Positions 1 to 13,859 of a stretch of DNA of 64,000 bases are shown piece after piece. Under the pieces are notes generated by a model. It searched no databases, was not told where the DNA came from, and saw only the letters and a list, made by a program, of their open reading frames with translations. Position numbers and translations under genes: made by a program. This DNA is from Glycine soja. Taxonomy: Eukaryota; Streptophyta; Magnoliopsida; Fabales; Fabaceae. The stretch's first letter is position 1, and the number at the start of each line of letters is the position of its first letter. The DNA lies in contig NC_041011.1 of assembly GCF_004193775.1 (NCBI RefSeq), forward strand, positions 10,009,656 to 10,073,655, in the 5' to 3' direction.

Positions 1-3000
1 TATTTGTGAAACAACCGTGATCTTAAAATAATGTTATTATATATGTTAATTTCCAACCTTTGACTAAAGCCCTATCTTGTAGTTACTGAAGAATAATCGT
101 GATTCACTTTGGCTTTGTGTATTTATAGGACTCTCCTCCAAATTAGTAACAATTTCGTTGCTTAACATTTCTTTCGATTTACCAACTTCTTCCTAGAGAA
201 AGTTACTTTTAAACATCGATTTTTTGTTTGGCTTGTTGACGTAAGGTTCATCCCCCTATATAAATGGTTTCAATAATGTTGATGTTAGGGATTTTTTGCT
301 TGTTCTTGGTATGATAATCAGTTTTAGCATAGTAAAAGACACCATTGTTTGACATGTTACGACTCCAGGATTGTTCGTCTGGCCGGGTAGAATGACTTCC
401 ATTTTTTGGATTGTTCTGTGAAGACATTTCCTTGTTCAATTATATTGTTCCCTTTGTTATATAGGGGAGTACAACTTGTACAAGGGATGTATTTGATTCC
501 TCTAGTCGGTAAATTCTATTACCAAGTGCCTACATACAACATGGAGCCATTAATGTATATACATGTTCATCAATATTTAGGTTTATATTTTGTATTGTAA
601 CACATAAAAAAAATGTCGATATTGCAAATTTGGTTGTATTGTATTATGATAGTTGACCTATATAGCCTCCATCAAATCTGGCAACGTGATGTCCTTGTTG
701 GTGTCAACATTTTGTCCCACAGCGATGCCTTCAACTATTATTGGTGGCCTATTAGGCATCTCACACACTGTTCGTTCGCTTTCTTCTCTATTTGTTACTC
801 CTGGAGCATCTCCCCTTAACCCTGTTGGAGCCTTATTCCTGGGAATTTTTTATTCATCATACTAACCATGAATAAAAATCTTAATAGTGGAAACATAGTA
901 GGCTTGGAAAAATCTTACTCGTCAGATCTGATGGTTTTGCTCTGAGTTTCCATTGTTGACTGACGACTTCTACGTCGGTGTGACTATAGTCTCTCTCATA
1001 AAAATGTGTTTGATAAAATCAATCGCAAGTGATTCCATGTCCAAGCCAACACATGGCCGTCCCAACACATTTATAGTTGTAATTTCAATTTCCCATGTAA
1101 TTTCTATACCTTGAAAGAATTCCTTTAAAATAAGTGGGAAGCATGCCAAAGTGACTAGGGTTTCATTGCTATGACAATATTCAATTTTCACACAAGGCAT
1201 TTCCTATCTATCACATTAAATGCGATGTGGACACAATAGTTAACTTAGATTATAATTTTTAGGTTAATTATTTATTTTATTTACAATAATATTTACATTA
1301 CTTATTTAAAACGTTGTTAATATTTACTTATTAAATAAATATAGGTAAAAAATATGTTAAAAGCCACAATTCTATTTTTACATTTATAAATGTAGAATTT
1401 TAATAATTAAACAATTTTAATGTTATCGAAAAACATAACTATTTAAAAGCAAAAATATAATATGATTGTGCTTATACTTGCTAATACAAACAATGTACCA
1501 TTATTTGTTTTTATCAATAAAGGATATCAAATAATTATATATATACATGCACGTAAATAATGACACAAATTTTTTGATAATCACTTAGTTTTCGTCAATC
1601 AACCCTAATCACTAATCCATTATCGTAATTGTTTACTCTTTTCTCCAAAGATTTAAAAGGTGTGTCCAATATAAGCTAGATTCAAAACAAATATTTACAA
1701 AAAAATTTACAAGAACGAAAGAATGCTTCCATAAATAAATAGGTGTTGTCCTTATAAATAATATTTTCAATGTAGAAACTTAAAACTAACATATAAGATA
1801 AAAGTCAATTATTGTCCAATGATATATAAAACATATGTTTTTGTAAAAACCTAAAGTGCATAATGTGTTAACCTTGATTAAAACAAGTTTTCTTTTCTAC
1901 CATTTATGACTTACAAGTATACTGAAGGTCACTACTTGCATAACCTTTGACTCTTCGTGAATCTAAAAACACTCAAGAATTGGTTTGTCACTAAGTCACT
2001 CGTAGCTTTCACAAACAAAAGTTTGATATAGAATAAGAAATTCTTTAAAACACTAAAAGCCTAAATTTACAATGAAGTTCTTAACTTTCACAAGTACTTT
2101 GTATATTACAATAGATCGATTCACTTAAGCTCAGTGTATTTATGGTCTAAAGCTTTTCTTTACTCTTTGTTTTTCATTCACGACTCTTGTTTTTTTGTAC
2201 TTGTTCATTGTTGTTTTTCCCTTCTCTTGATGTTGTATTTGTAGGTAGATAGAAGCTTGTAATTGTGGTTAGTATTTTCGGATTGAATAATATGAATGTT
2301 GTGCAACTTCATCTTGTTTCTTGAAAAAACCAATTACTATGCGTTTTTGTCTGATAAAGATTTGGACTTTTGATATGTTTGTTTTCACGAAAACTATAAG
2401 ATATGTCTGGGTCGTCCAATGATGGATTAGGTAGTGTCTAACAAAAATAACTTTCAAAAGTCAATGAGAAACACACACCTTTAATATTAAACATTAAAAA
2501 TTAACCACAAATTAAAAATCAAAATTTTAACATAACAAATTAACGATACTTGCAAATTGTACTTAGACATGTTAAAGGGGTAGTCCACAACTTTGCAGAT
2601 AAAACACTCTAGGTTTCCCAAAATCAATTTCTGACTTGTATAATTTTTTTTTCAAAAAAAAATGCACTTTAGAAATGAGTTCCCCAGCAACCGATTTGTA
2701 AAGCGATTTGTAAAGTGTGGTTTTGTTTATTTTTTTCCTAGTTCAGAAATTAGTTCCTTTTAAAGTAGATTTTTTCTTAATACTAAAACTCATTTCAGAA
2801 AATGAATTGATTCTTTTTTTGGTTTTTCTTTTGTTATTTCTTTATTTATTTTTTAAATTGTTTATTTTTTTCATTATCTATATGTTGATATAGAAAAAAA
2901 ACTCTCATATGTTGTTAAATCATATTTTGTATATTTTTCACAATTTTTTCTTAACACTACATTGTTAGTTTATTACATTCGATAATTGAATTTACTTTTT

Positions 3001-3990
3001 TATTTTGACTAAATAACTCTAATTATGTTGACTAAATAATTTTTTTATTTGACTACATTGTATTATTCATACGTAAAAATAAGTGGAATTATTCATTATA
3101 TATGAAATTTAATTAGTTTTCTTTTTGTTTGTTTATCTTGATCTTTGTATTACATTCAGGTTCGTTTAATTTTAATATCATAGATATATTTAGACACAAA
3201 AGATATAAAGAAATAAAAGTAAAAGTTAAAGCAAGATCATTCACCAACTTTCTTTGAGAAAAAAGTGCAAGCTTTATGAATTAAAAATGATAATTTCATT
3301 GTTATATTCATTCTATATAAAATAATGTAACTAAAGTTATAATATGCATATGGATAAAAAGAAAGGTTATAATATGCATATTATACTAACAAAATATTTG
3401 TATATAATTCATTAAATATAAAATAAAACACACACAATAATAGGTAAATTATTAGGAACACTTACCCACATTCTATTAAACACATCCCTTCGATATATTT
3501 TATTTAAATTTTTTACTATAATAGAATAAAGTTAATTTAAAAATCATTATGTTAAAAATAACAATATTTAATATTCAATTACTTTTCCATTTTTAAAATA
3601 AAAAACATTGGACAACAGTACAACCTGACATAGATTTCAATTCCTTTGTGTTTTCATTTTATTTAATTATTAAAATACATATTTGAAATTAAAAAAAATA
3701 TATGCAACCAACAATTTAAATTGAACATGTTTTATTTATTTAATTTGTTTACGAGAAACAATTAGATCACTTAAATATATGCATTTTTTTTATAAATATA
3801 TTTAACTAAATTATATTTATATTTAGTATTTAAATATATGCATTTTTTATTTATAATATTCTACATAAATTATATTTTTTTATAAATTAATATATATACA
3901 AATTACTAAAATAAATATTTAAAACAAAAAACAATTATTTTTTATTAAAAAATTGTAAGAAAAAATAGAAATAAATTTAAAAAAAACCAA
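1..3990. other. AT-rich intergenic DNA, no gene recognised
   Basis: No open frame in this stretch matches a family I know. On the minus strand about 655-850 there is a stop-free run of about 60 codons (including the string PNRPPIIVEGIAVGQNV), and another short minus-strand frame at 970-1200. Both have the composition of coding sequence and may be exon relics of a transposon, but I cannot name them. From about 1240 onward the sequence is strongly AT-rich with frequent stops in all frames. Confidence 0.4.
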
Positions 3991-3996
3991 AAAACT

Positions 3997-3999
<3 letters not shown>

Positions 4000-4038
<39 letters not shown>
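4000..4038. repeat. (AT)n microsatellite
   Basis: An uninterrupted alternating TA tract of about 39 bases. Confidence 0.95.
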
Positions 4039-4040
<2 letters not shown>

Positions 4041-5395
4041 CAACCCATGCAACGTAGAGTGGTTTCCTATGAACAAATGTTGCACGGTAACACTAGAAGT
4101 TGGTTTCAATGACTATGTTTTGAAGATGTTATTCTCCTCATAATATATTGACTTCTTCTTTTTTGCATGTCGATCGGTCAAAAAGGTATATAATTACAGC
4201 AAATCCCTGTAATATTCAAATTGCACATGCGATTGTTAGAAAATGTTGTCATTTGTAATCATCTGGTGCACACACCAATGACCATGAATTCATGATATCA
4301 TCATATGTTCCAACACAAGTTTGCAGTCGTTGAAAATGAACAAACTTTGCTTATGAATTCAAATATAGGTTTTCAAAAGTTCATACTAATATCTACTACA
4401 AAAAGTGTATGATTTTAATAATGTTCATACTTCGGGTTTATCAGATACATCACCACACATGATTATCTAAGGTATCTTTTGGAAAAACCTGTATATAATT
4501 TCAACACAAAAAAGTCAACAACTCATATCAATTACATAGGTGTCCCTAACATTGAGTAGGTATAGTCATGAAATACCTTAACCATGTTGTATAGCGTGAT
4601 ATTGAAATAACAATTTGGGTGTGGTAGGAATAGGCAAAAGACAATAGCCTACCTATTTATGATGATGGTGTGAATGACAGTAGTTGGTCCTGGAATGTTG
4701 CTTTTGGAATTGAACACAGATAGCCAGACAAAATATTTGAAATAAGAGTCATCAATGTGTAGACATTCCCACAGCTCCTTCTCCATTGAAAAAGGAACAC
4801 CATCATGTTGCAATGAACCCAACTCAAAAAGTATGTTTGTTTACTCTGGTGGAGGATGAATTTAAAGATCAGAAGATGGAATAATGTTGCCTTTAGAAAC
4901 TAGGAACAAACAAATCATAAAATGATAGTAGTGTACTCCATGTAAGGTCAGATAGGTCAGGCTTTGGGGAAATTGAATATGTTAATAAAGGTTCAATAAG
5001 TCACTTTATACCATTGACACAAGTATAAACACAAGATTAATTATCAACATAATAATTTTGTTTTCAGTGGCAAAGAGCATTCCATGTTTGGTGCATTATT
5101 TTCAAAATAATTCATTAAAATATACGTGAAACAAGCATTAAAAAATATCAATGACTGATATTTTTTTTTATTTTTTTATTAACAACAAAATTTATGCAAT
5201 GCATATCAGTTGTTATAAATATAGGCCTGCATTATTGTCTTCTTGCCATTGCAATTCTTTGCACTCAAAACAGAGAACTATTGCAAGTAGTCCCTACTTC
5301 CATCTCACCACCAACATTCAACAATGGTTGTGTCACAACTGACTCAATCACTATTTGTTCAATACGACGACTCTATTAATTGCTCATGTCTTGTA
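4039..5395. other. Intergenic DNA, nothing recognised
   Basis: Base composition is less AT-biased than the flanks, which hints at an old transposon interior, but reading both strands gave no recognisable domain or terminal repeats. Confidence 0.3.
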
Positions 5396-5670
5396 TTTGA
5401 TTGTATCTTTGTTAGCAACTATGGTAGTGCAATTGAAGTGAAGAAAGATATCTCTCTTGAAGCCTTGAAGGACAATATTGCAGCTTAATGAACACCATAT
5501 GAGGGATTCAAGGTTCGCGAGTTGTATTTTCACTGTCCTATTTTTCCATTAGGTGAGTTTGTTCATTATTAGCCACAGAAAATTGAGAACAACGATAACT
5601 TGAAGACTACATTTGCCATATCTATTGCTTATCTAAACCTACCAACTCTTTACTTAATGGCAAGTATGAC
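5396..5670 (+). pseudogene. Possible decayed PB1-like N-terminal domain of a Mutator-type ORF
   Basis: One forward frame reads a stretch containing ISLEALKDNIAA, a double stop (TAATGA), then VRELYFHCPI and later LKTTFAISIAYLNLPTLYLM. The order of elements (a short beta-rich start, a 'LEALK..I' helix, a 'YR.P' strand, then a final 'IPTIELYV'-like strand) resembles the ubiquitin/PB1-like N-terminal domain found in plant Mutator-like ORFs, a version of which is intact at 57160-58017 in this window. In-frame stops show it is not functional. The family assignment comes from recalled patterns and is weak. Confidence 0.28.
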
Positions 5671-5699
5671 TCGTGGATATTAATGGTGTCATTCATTTT

Positions 5700-6430
5700 A
5701 ATTTGTGATGAAAGGCAACATAAAATAATATGGATGATAGTTATTAAGTTAGGTCTATCTACTTTGTTTGTGTATGCTTATTACTAGATAGAAAAAATGT
5801 AGTGAAGGGAGTGGTGGTTGTAGGAGGGGGAGGGGGGAGGGGTTAGTGTTGATGTCAAACCACCACCGTTTTGTTCTTGTTTTTATTAGTGAAATGTGTT
5901 GCCATAATTAATGTTTATTATTTTTTTTTTCTTTGGTGAACTATCAAATTGTTTGCTTAAATCATGACTATATTACAAAATAATTTATTACTAAACAATG
6001 TTCCAATTACCATATACAATTTTAACAATACAAAAATATACAATAAATATTTTGACATGAATAAATATTTTGACATATTTTGCAATTTCAATTTTATTCA
6101 TGTTGTTTTCTTTAAATATTAATAAATATTATTATTTATAGTTTTTTTAAAACATATTTTTATGTTAAAAAATTCAATTTTTATTATGAGACTGCACCTT
6201 ATTAAAACTCCAAATAAAAAAATGACAACATTTTCACATACTTCAAAATTCTCCTCGGGACTATTAGCTCTGCACCAAAATAGTTGTCTGGCTTTGTATT
6301 GTAATTTTTTCAATTAACAAGTGAGCTTACTAAAAAGACAACACACAACTTAGTAATTCGGTTGCGAACGTATTGATTGAACAACTTGCTATGACAACAA
6401 TTCATTGCTTTCAAATTCAACAACAAAAGT
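5700..6430. other. Intergenic DNA
   Basis: AT-rich with a G-rich run near 5825-5842. No gene seen. The segment next to 6250-6430 may belong to the LTR-like repeat that follows. Confidence 0.3.
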
Positions 6431-7640
6431 GCACAGCCTCAACAAATACCTATTAATTGTTCTATGCCCCTCGAAAATCAAGAGGCCCTTTAAGGTCTAT
6501 AAAAACCCTGAGACGATTTATTTTGTAACATCTTGCATCTTATATAGAATAGAATAGAGTAGACAACATAGACCCTAATGAATGACAAAACAAGATGTAT
6601 CGTATAAAGCTTGCCCACTGATGTAAGCTCCATTGGAGCTTGTAGGCCTAGGATCTTCTTCATCAACGGATTCCTTTGCTTCTTGGAAGATGAATGACAG
6701 TGAAATGGAGAAGGAAGAGAGAGAGGAGATGTCACTTCAAGGAGAAGATGAGTCTAGAAGAAGCTCACCACCATAGGAGGCCATGGATAAGAGCTTGGAG
6801 GAAGAAGGAAATGAATGAAGGGAAAGGGAGAGAAGAGCACGAAATTTTGTGCTCCAAATGAGCTTTGAAATCTGAAGTTTAATATTCAAATGATCAAAGT
6901 TAAAAAAAATGCACACACATGACCTCTATTTATAGTCTAAGTGTCACACAAAATTGGAGGGAAATTTGAATTTCAATTCAAATTTCACTTGAATTTGAAA
7001 TTGAATTTGTGGAGCCAAACTTTGGAGCCAAAATTTCACTAATTGTGATTAGTGAATTTTAGTTATGGTTCAACCCACTAATCCAATATTAATTCCAAGA
7101 TTCTCCACTAAGTGTGTTTAGGTGTCATGAGGCATGTAAAGCATGAAGGACATGCACAAAGTGTGACTATATGATATGGCAATGAGGTGTAGTAAGCAAA
7201 TACTCACCTCCCCCTCTAAAATTTAATTGGATTGGGCTTCTACCAATTCAATTAAATTTATTTCCCAACACACATCAAATATTCACTTAGTGCATGTGAA
7301 ATTACAAAACTACCCCTAATACAAAAACTAGTCTAGGTGCCCTAAAATACAAAGGCTGAAAAATCCTATATTTCTAGGGTACCCTACCTACATTATGGAG
7401 CCCTAAATACAAGGCCCAAAAATAATGAAACCTTAATCTAATATTTACAAAGATAAGTGGGCTCGTACTTAGCCCATGGGCCCGAAATCTACCATAAGGC
7501 TTATAAGAACCCTAGGGCCTTCTCTTGCATCTCTGGCCCAATCTACTTGGATTTTTCTATCCAATGCCCTTGCGGGGTAGGATTGCATCACCCACACAAC
7601 ATGAAAAGGATTAAACAAGTGTACGGACAATGGTTGAAAG
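6430..7640 (-). repeat. LTR-like retroelement segment (unclassified)
   Basis: Read on the minus strand, this has the layout of a plant LTR or promoter-leader: mixed-composition DNA with direct stretches of 'CCAATCCAATTAAATTT' type, then a good TATA box (TATAAATA, plus-strand complement at 6928-6935), then a CT-rich transcribed-leader-like region (about 6600-6850) and finally 'GTTGAGGCTGTGCA'. It resembles LTRs of high-copy soybean retroelements as I remember them. I could not fix both ends or a target duplication, so the boundaries are approximate and it could be a solo LTR or a fragment. Confidence 0.35.
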
Positions 7641-7739
7641 CTAATATACGCACTCCATGCTCTCAGAACGCATCACATCACATAATTTCCTTTTCTTCAT
7701 AAATAAAAGGTCTAGCATGAGCCCGTGACTTGGCTCTAA

Positions 7740-10700
7740 ATGACCATGTGCACCATTAGTAATTAACTATTATTAATATGGAATACCAACCATTACTTTT
7801 ATCAAATGCATTAGTATATATTACAAAAAAATTCAAATTCAAGCAATTTTTTTGAGCATATTAAGAAACCAAAAAAATAAATAAAACACTATTCACCTAA
7901 CAAAATTCATAATTTACTATACTCAACCTATTGTATCATTCACAAAATGAGATTACAAGGATGACATTACAGGTAACAAATTAATGTTATGTTTAATAAG
8001 GTCACAAAAACTATCTTAAATTACAACCCTATTTAAGCATATGGTCATTTTCATTATCAAGCAGTCTGTTAATAGTCCTTCATCCAAAAAACAATTCTTT
8101 CTAAAGATCGTAGCAGTACATCCTCAGTGGTAATTTCATGAACATTGTTTGAATACTGTTAAAATTTGTGCATTTCGTAAATGATATTCCATTTTTTTTT
8201 GTAAGATTTGCCACCCATGGAACCATAAATGCAGTTCAAGATTATGCTCCATTTCGACAGAATATGCATTGCATATTCAGTTGTGCCTTAGTCATTCACT
8301 CATATTGTCGCATACATATACATCCTTCATACTATTTACGTTATATTTTCTTCTAACAACAATCCCACAAAGATTTTACCATTTTCTACGATATGAATTG
8401 GAAGATATGGGTCCAGATGAAGGGGAAATCACATGCTCCATGGAAGCCATAAGTTAGTGTGGTCCACTAACGGATGATGTTTATGATATGAAAATCTTTT
8501 ATGGTATTGAAGAAACGGTGTTGCTAAGTTTCCTTTATCTGTGCAACAATCATTAAGTTTGTCATCGAGCAAGACATTGATGGTTCAGATGATGAAGAAG
8601 ATTATTTGTTTGAAGAATTATTATGGCAAACCACCATAACTGAAACAATGTTACAACTAACACAACCAATGGTGATGCCTTTTAATAACGATAATGTTTA
8701 ATATATTATTACTTATTACATGTGATTTCACTTTTTTTTTTTACTAAAAAACTAAACTTATGTTCATCAACGATAGGTCATCCCACATCACATGATGCAC
8801 TACATCTTCAATGAAAATCACCCAAGTGGCATTGTGGTCATGCTAGCTCTTGACACTCTAGAAATTTGGTCACTTCAGTGGTATGACATAAATCATAATA
8901 TTTGTCAACTTGGCTTAGCATGACAACAATTTGTTGTTTTTTATCCGCTCTAGCTCAATGACAACATCATGTTTATGAAAATAAAACGATTGCGAATTTA
9001 TCCGTGTCAAAGTTAATGGGATTTAGAATTCATAATCAGAGATGTCCATAGTCATATTTTAACATGTTATTTACTTTTTGGACTGCGGTACTTCTATTCT
9101 AGCCTTTACAATTTATATACAAAAATGGTGTATTGTAATGTTATTGTCATATTATATGGCTTTTAATTCAAATTGCAATAGCCCTTTTTCTTATGATGAA
9201 CAAATTTTACTCTTTATCCACTAATTAAAAAAAAACAAAAACATATTAATAATGAAAAACCTTCATGCCAATGTAAATCAAAATTACACATATACTACAA
9301 TTGTACACTTTCCTACCTTTAACTGCAACTTCTTATTAATTATCTTAAACAAATCCAACAATAAGGAAAACATGTTTCAATCATAAGTCCAAAAATTAAA
9401 TTTGAAAAATATCTTCAATTTTGCATAATAACCAAAATTACATGTCCATTAAAAATGTATCCACTGTCCATTAAAAACATGCCCAATGTCCGATTTGTTG
9501 CACATGAGGACTATTGCAAAAGGCTGAACTAAATAGACCCATTTTCTTTTAAAGCATTCAAACAAAAATACATGTCACCATGACCATGTTCAAAATGAGG
9601 CTCATGTACAATTTCTTACACATTACAACCATTACTTCGACCTGAAATAAATAGGACCATTTTGTTTTAATGATTAACTACAACCTTTTTATCCGAAATT
9701 AAATTACATAAAAAAAGTTAAGTCAATAAAATCACTATATTTGCATAACCAATCAAAATTTGCCATGAATGCACTTCTATAAATTTACAGGAAATCACCC
9801 AACACTTGTTATGGTCATCAAATTGGTAACAAGATCCCAATGTCCAAATGCAATACATTTTCTTCACTTAACTTGACAATGGTAAAAGGTCCAAATGCAA
9901 TAAACCAATCAAGCAGAAAATGTCGTACGTTTTGCTCTATTAAACTTTGTACTATTGCATCAATAATTGCATCTTCCTTAATTTTTGACAAAAATCAATG
10001 TTAATCGACTAGGTTAGAAAATGAAGCAGGCAAACCATTATTCACACACAATCTCTAAATTTTGGATCACTCAGAAGATGATATTACAAATGAAGCATAT
10101 TCATGCAATGTTTTTTTTCATCACTACTAAACACAACCACATCATTCAACATCCAAGGTCAATAACAAAAAAAACTTAGCATTCTATTCATTCCTCTACA
10201 CATATTCCATTTAATCTGCATTTATGAATTTTTCATACCAATAATATCAATATAGAAAACCAAAGCACAAAATAATAGAGGGTGACCCTACCTGCATTAG
10301 AGGATACCATAAAACACTAAAGTAGTGACATATCAAAAGTAAGGAAAAATCATGGTGTTGAGGATAGCATAAAACATTCTCAATTACAACATTATTCATG
10401 CATGACAAAAAATTTCAAGAAAATGACACATCTATTCTCAATCGAAAATAACTTTTAAAATACTAACAAATGTGAATTCAACATGCAACTTCATCGTTAA
10501 CAAAACAATATGCATACATCTAGCATGTGAAATCCATTCAATTGCGGACGAACATAGGGCTGCAACCAATCATTATGAAAATCATTTGAAAACACTAATT
10601 GTGAATCGGGAAAGATGAGAGGTGTGCGTACATTAAGGAGAACCAACGAAGGCGATGGTACAAACAAAATAGAAGGTGCGAACAAGACAATATAGCAAAA

Positions 10701-11150
10701 CTGGATATCAAACTTCTAGTCTCTAACTAGGATTCTTCTCCCATGCATCGTTCAAATTGGAGCTGCAAAAGTAGCTATCGTGATGGGGGGTTGAATTTTG
10801 AATATTAGGGCATAAATTAGATTGGGAAACCAAATTCTCAATTTGGGGCAATTACTTTTCAGGCAGCCACTACTATAACATTCTGGAGAACGAGTAAATA
10901 CACATGTGCACACATGTCGTCCTAATAAGCTACACATGGTATTTATTCTAATATAAATATATCACCCAATGAACCCAAACTACAACATTGGATTAGGGAC
11001 AACTAAATCAGATGACCTATCTAGGTTTTGCACCTACCAAACTGAGTTTTGCCTTTGCATGCTAGAACCCGTCCATGTTGGGAACATAGTGAGGTAATTG
11101 TTTGATGCTAATGGTTTATTTATTTAGTAAAAAAGGAACCTTTTAAAATG
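7740..11150. other. Intergenic DNA without recognisable genes
   Basis: Moderately AT-rich. Short frames occur but none has a known motif. The stretch 8380-8700 has fewer stops and acidic-coding composition and may be an old coding relic, but I cannot assign it. No tRNA, no clear repeats. Confidence 0.3.
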
Positions 11151-11160
11151 GTCCTAACGT

Positions 11161-11760
11161 GAAAAAAATTAAATGAAATAAAAAATAAAAAAATGTCTTA
11201 AGAGGAATTGAACTTATAACTCATTATTCATAGATAAGGCAATAAAATACTCATTTATTTTGGTTAACTATATTAACATTATTTTTTATGTATAATTAGT
11301 CAAAATTTAATAATTTTTTTAAATTATCAGAATTTATAAATTAAAAAATATTTAATATATAAACCTTTTTTTAATTTTACATAAATAATTAGAGTAAAAA
11401 AAATTTGTATATTAAAATTAATTTATAAAAACTATATAAATAATTTACATATTAATTTATTAAATTTAATTATAAACTGGTAAAATAAAAATAAAAATAA
11501 AATATGTATATTATTCAAAATAAAAACATATAAAATGATAGTAACTAAAATTAAAAAAAATTATATATATTAAATATTTTTTAATTTTAAAGAAAAAATA
11601 ATAACTCTAGGCTAATGATACATAGAAAATAATGTTAATATATTTAACTAAATAAAATAAGTGTGTTAGTGGTTTATTGTCTTGTTTATGAATAAAGTAT
11701 CATGAGTTTAATTCCTATTAAGATACTCTTTTATTTTTCACTTCATTTAATCTTTTTTTG
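11161..11760. mobile_element. Foldback / MITE-like element with ~200-bp inverted arms
   Basis: The arm at about 11161-11362 aligns with the reverse complement of about 11563-11760. For example, the left string AGGAATTGAAC mirrors the right string GTTTAATTCCT, and the left AAAAAATATTTAATATATA mirrors the right run at 11563-11583. The arms are similar but not identical and the spacer is about 200 bp of AT-rich DNA. It contains no ORF, so it is best read as a non-autonomous foldback or MITE. Target duplications were not clear. Confidence 0.6.
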
Positions 11761-12100
11761 CATAAGCGTCATGTCAAACTTTGAGACTATAGGAATATTT
11801 ATATTATTATTTATTTGTGTAGATATGTTAATTTTATCAATTTTCATTCTAATCTCAATTTCATAATTTGTAATCAAACGGATAATTTTAATTACATAAA
11901 CAACTTGTAATTCATTTTTGAATTTATTAGAAGATTACACATTAACAATTATGTTCAAGTTTTGAAAAAATGAAAGAGCATTAAATTATTGAGCTAAAAT
12001 AATCAGAATGAGTTGTAATTGATGAGAAAAATAATATATATAATATGCATACAAACATTTTTGAAGAATCAGAATTTGTAAACTATTTCACACTCTATTA

Positions 12101-12300
12101 GGAGTGGGAATAGGTCATAGGGCCTATGGCCTAAATTACATAAAGGCCAAGTTTGATCAAGCTTTTTCAAAAATAAGCTACACTTTGACCTTTATTAAAC
12201 TAGGCCAAGGCTTTTATAAAAGCCTACATGGATTAAAATGTTAGATTTTAGGCCATTTAAAAAGTTTTTAAGCTAAATAGACTGGCCTATTTGTGGTTGA
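12101..12300. mobile_element. Short MITE-like repeat (GGAGTGGGAATAGG family)
   Basis: It starts GGAGTGGGAATAGGTCA, almost the same as the start of the element at 13033, and ends in CCTATTTGTGGTTGA, a weak inverted counterpart. The interior is rich in GGCCTA / TAGGCC strings. Non-coding. It sits just upstream of the LINE relic. Boundaries are approximate. Confidence 0.45.
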
Positions 12301-12309
12301 GGAGGATAT

Positions 12310-13460
12310 CAAGTGCGAAAGATAATTCTTTTTTGTGGAACATTAGAAGATTGTAAGGAAGGATGAGTCCTTTTTGCTATAAAAGTCAAGATATCAGTCT
12401 CTTAAGGAGTGTGACAAAAAATTCAGATATTTCCACACAATTGTTAAATGGAGAAGGATGAAGAATTCAATAAGTGGTTTATTGGTAAATGGTAAATGGG
12501 AGGAGGATCCAATACTGGTTAAAGAGAATTTGAAGTGTTTCTTTGAGAGGAGATTTCAATATGAGGGGGGATTAGACCAAGGTTAGGGGGGTTAAAGAGT
12601 CGTTCAAACATAAACCTATTGTGAAAAATGATATGCTTGTTGAAAAGTTTCAGGAGAGTGAGATTAGAGAAGTAGTAAGGAACTGTGATAGTAACAAAAG
12701 TCCGAGTCCATATAACTTTAAATTTAAGTTCTTTAAAAAGTTTTGACCAACACTAAAGGATGACGTGTTGAAGGTTTTTGCTGACTTTTATGAACATGGT
12801 GTAATCCCAAGGGGGTCAACCCCTCCTTCATTACACTTGTTCCAAAAGTTGATGGCTCATAGGAGCTTGATGAATTTAGACCAATTTCTCTCATTTGAAG
12901 CTTGTATAAGATCTTAGAAAAGGTCTTATCATCTTATCTAGGAGGATAATGAGGGTGCTTGATGGAGTTTTCGATGCTAGGCAAGGAGCTTTTATAGGTG
13001 GAAGGAATTTGCTTGATGGGGTGGTTGTGGCCGGATGGGAATAGGTCAAGCCGCTCACAGGGCTTATAAAAAAGCCTATTAAACCTAATAGGTTGGGCAT
13101 TTTATTCATTTAAATATAATATATATATATATTATACTTTTATATTTAATATCTTAATAAGTTAATAATCTTTTTTATCATAAATAAAATAAATATTTGA
13201 GATAAAAAAATCTTTAAATAGACTAATAGGTCAGATCAAACTTTTAAGAAGGTCAGACCAGATCTTAAAAAGAAATTTTGACAGACTAATAGGTTAGATT
13301 TATTTATACAAAGTCTGGTCTGACTGAACCTATTTTCATTCTTAGTGGTGGAGGAAGTCAAGAGGGGAAAGAAGGAATGCTTAATCTTTAAAGTCAATTA
13401 TGAAAAATCTTATGATTCAAATATCTTCATCCTTATTGTATTATATGATTCACAAACTTG
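12310..13460 (+). pseudogene. LINE (L1-type) reverse-transcriptase relic, interrupted by a MITE
   Basis: Successive forward frames read pieces typical of plant L1 reverse transcriptase: FHTIVKWRRMKNSISGLLVN, then EKFQESEIREVVRNCDSNKS, FKFFKKF, VFADFYEHGVIPRGS, ITLVPKVDGS and FRPISLI. After a ~310-bp insertion (13033-13341) the frame resumes with VVEEVKRGKKECLIFKVNYE, which corresponds to the segment before the conserved 'FEKAYD' motif. Frames change and stops interrupt throughout, so it is dead. The catalytic YADD-type region is not present. It is too decayed to define element ends. Confidence 0.75.
13033..13341. mobile_element. MITE inserted in the LINE relic
   Basis: It begins GGATGGGAATAGG and ends CCTATTTTCATTC, whose reverse complement GAATGAAAATAGG gives a 13-bp imperfect terminal inverted repeat. 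It contains a short AT run and no ORF. LINE coding sequence can be read on both sides, showing the insertion. The flanking duplication is too decayed to state a length; the composition would fit a hAT-type MITE. Confidence 0.55.
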
Positions 13461-13859
13461 GCTTTTTGTGGTAAATTGGTGGGATGGATGGAGCTGCTCA
13501 TACATAGTTTGATTTAATATTACATCGATAATTCAATCACACATTAATTTGTATCCAATTTCTTGATATGCAAATTAATAAACTTATTTGCGTAATCGAG
13601 TAACTGTGAGACTTAATTTAATTATTTTTCCAACTACACACACAAAAGAAGACCAAACAATTATAAAAGAAAAAAAAGTAGAATTTGAGAGTTTGATTTT
13701 ATTTATTATTATATATCTCTCTTGTGCAGCGTTAACCATGTCTACAATAAAAAATAAATTATATTTATAAGCCAGGAGTTTAAATTGTTGTGATAAAAAA
13801 AAATGATTAGTTAAGTAGAATTTAGCAAGTGGATTTAGTAACAATTAGAGGGATGAAAT

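Noticed and set aside
6430..7640. Full LTR with defined ends and target duplication
   Set aside because: I tried TGCACAG...CACACA and neighbouring ends with AAAAG as duplication, but the LTR end rules and the duplication could not be satisfied together.
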